Below are positions 62,998-64,000 of a DNA stretch of 64,000 bases, piece after piece; position 1 is the first letter of the stretch; each line of letters begins with the position of its first letter. The notes beneath the pieces are model-generated. The model saw nothing but the letters and a program-made list of their open reading frames with translations. It was not told the origin of the DNA and did no database searches. Position numbers and translations under genes: made by a program. This DNA comes from Lagopus muta (taxonomy: Eukaryota; Chordata; Aves; Galliformes; Phasianidae), in NCBI RefSeq assembly GCF_023343835.1, contig NC_064438.1, positions 16,783,077 to 16,847,076 on the forward strand, in the 5' to 3' direction.

Positions 62998-63356
62998 CAG
63001 TGACTCAGAGCTTTTATTGGGGCCTCAGACCAAGAGCTGATGGAGGAAACAGAGGCACAGGAGCTGCTGGGGCGCCAGGAGCACCCAATGGAGGCAGAGG
63101 ATTTGGGAGGTGCGGGAGGATTTGGGCAGAGGTGTGGGAGGGAGAAGGGAGAAAAAGATGTGGCTGAATGGTTGTTGAAAGAGGGAAAGATGGAGTGAAG
63201 AGGGAAGGAAAGGGGGAGGAGAGGGTGAGAAGATATAGAGAAGCAGGGAGGGGGGAATGGGAAGAGGGAGAGAGAAGTGTAAGGAGGAAGAAGAGAAGGT
63301 AGATAGGGACAAGAGAAGGAGGGAAGGAAGAAATGGAGTGAAGGAAGGGGCAGGCA
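62998..63356 (-). other. SERPING1: SERPING1 3' UTR, strongly pyrimidine-rich
   Basis: Runs from the TGA at 63359-63357 to a minus-strand AATAAA (plus TTTATT 63013-63018). Between about 63100 and 63350 the plus strand is almost entirely purine, so the mRNA carries about 250 nt of C/U-rich sequence. Confidence 0.8.
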
Positions 63357-64000
63357 TCAGGCCTGGGGGTCACTAAGGCGTCCCATGAAGAGGGGGATGG
63401 CGTTGCCTTCATCCCAGAGCACGAAGAGGAAGGGCTGCAAAGCCTCCAGCTGCAGAGCCGTGCGGGCCACCGAGGTGGCCATGGCACCCGCTGCCTCCAC
63501 GCCTTTCTCGTCCAGCGTCAGCACAGCCCGGTGTTGCACTGCATCCACTGCCACCTCCGGGCCCCGTGCCAGCCCACACAGCTCCGCATCCAGGAACAGC
63601 CCAAAGTCTGCAGCAACCAGACACAGTGCCATTGCCGTGGCATGGAGACAGCAGGGGGTGGGAGCATTGGGAACAAGGGGAAACCAAAGGACACCAGGAA
63701 CAAATGGGGAATGGCAAACAGCAGGGGATACAAAGGGATATAGGGGACATGGAGGATACTGGAGCCACTGGGGCCGCCAGAGAACCAATGGACACAGGTA
63801 TACAAAAACACCAGAAACACGGGGGACACTGATGTCACTGGGGGCACTGAAGTTGCAGGGGAAAGGTGCAGGTGACTTACTGCAGGGAGTGATGTCATCA
63901 TCTGTCAACTTATGTGCAGTAGGTGACATCACTCCAGCACAGGCAGGGATGGGGGGATGCCTTACCCATGTCATGCACGTTGGCCACCACATCCATGGCA
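63357..64000 (-). CDS. SERPING1: Plasma protease C1 inhibitor (serpin G1), C-terminal part
   Basis: Serpin that inactivates C1r/C1s, MASPs, kallikrein and factor XII. The last coding exon is 63607-63357 (83 codons with the stop). The preceding exon ends with a GTAAGG donor after 63966 and runs out of the window, so only its last 35 bases are visible. The reactive-centre loop reads GVEAAGAMATSVAR/TALQ, with Arg at P1 (63474-63472) and Thr at P1', as in human C1 inhibitor. The C-terminal serpin signature PFLFVLWDEGNAIPLFMG is intact. It ends GRLSDPQA (human GRVYDPRA). It is convergent with YPEL4. Confidence 0.94.
   Translation of the reverse strand, partial: PWMWWPTCMTWVRHPPIPACAGVMSPTAHKLTDDDITPCSKSPAPFPCNFSAPSDISVPRVSGVFVYLCPLVLWRPQWLQYPPCPLYPFVSPAVCHSPFVPGVLWFPLVPNAPTPCCLHATAMALCLVAADFGLFLDAELCGLARGPEVAVDAVQHRAVLTLDEKGVEAAGAMATSVARTALQLEALQPFLFVLWDEGNAIPLFMGRLSDPQA

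Overview
This is nuclear DNA from a bird. The evidence is the set of vertebrate multi-exon genes with short introns, strong CpG islands, CR1 LINE fragments as the only recognisable interspersed repeats, and avian-looking protein divergence. High gene density and GC content suggest a microchromosome or a gene-rich arm. I cannot name the species. All genes were identified by reading exon-by-exon protein similarity from memory; splice sites and phases were checked by hand and are mutually consistent.

The window holds ten genes: LPXN (+, 5' end missing), CTNND1 (-), BTBD18 (+), SELENOH (-), TMX2 (-), MED19 (+), ZDHHC5 (-), CLP1 (-), YPEL4 (+) and SERPING1 (-, only the 3' end). This is the human 11q12.1 block in the same order and relative orientation. 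The large olfactory-receptor cluster that separates CTNND1 from LPXN in human is absent.

Layout: 0.2-2.8 kb LPXN; 3.4-29.5 kb CTNND1, with a 12 kb 5' intron; 29.6-34.1 kb intergenic; 34.1-36.6 kb BTBD18 and SELENOH; 36.7-40.6 kb TMX2 and MED19 around a shared promoter; 41.1-58.1 kb ZDHHC5, with a 6.8 kb 5' intron; 58.5-62.9 kb CLP1 and YPEL4, head to head; 63.0 kb to the end SERPING1. Convergent pairs end close together: LPXN/CTNND1 about 200 bp apart, BTBD18/SELENOH essentially coincident, MED19/ZDHHC5 about 480 bp, YPEL4/SERPING1 about 100 bp.

The genes do not form one pathway. LPXN and CTNND1 both act in adhesion. ZDHHC5 is a plasma-membrane palmitoyltransferase whose known substrates include delta-catenin, a paralogue of CTNND1. 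MED19, CLP1 and BTBD18 act in transcription or RNA processing. TMX2 and SELENOH are thioredoxin-fold or redox-type proteins.

I found no previously undescribed biological system. The most useful observations are: a CR1 element that supplies the probable branch point of the last LPXN intron; loss of the internal start codon for p120 isoform 2; a very short BTBD18; a UGA-containing SELENOH with a candidate SECIS; coincident convergent poly(A) sites; a CR1 copy merged into the ZDHHC5 CpG island; and motif arrays (NF-Y, NRF-1, CRE) in the shared promoters.
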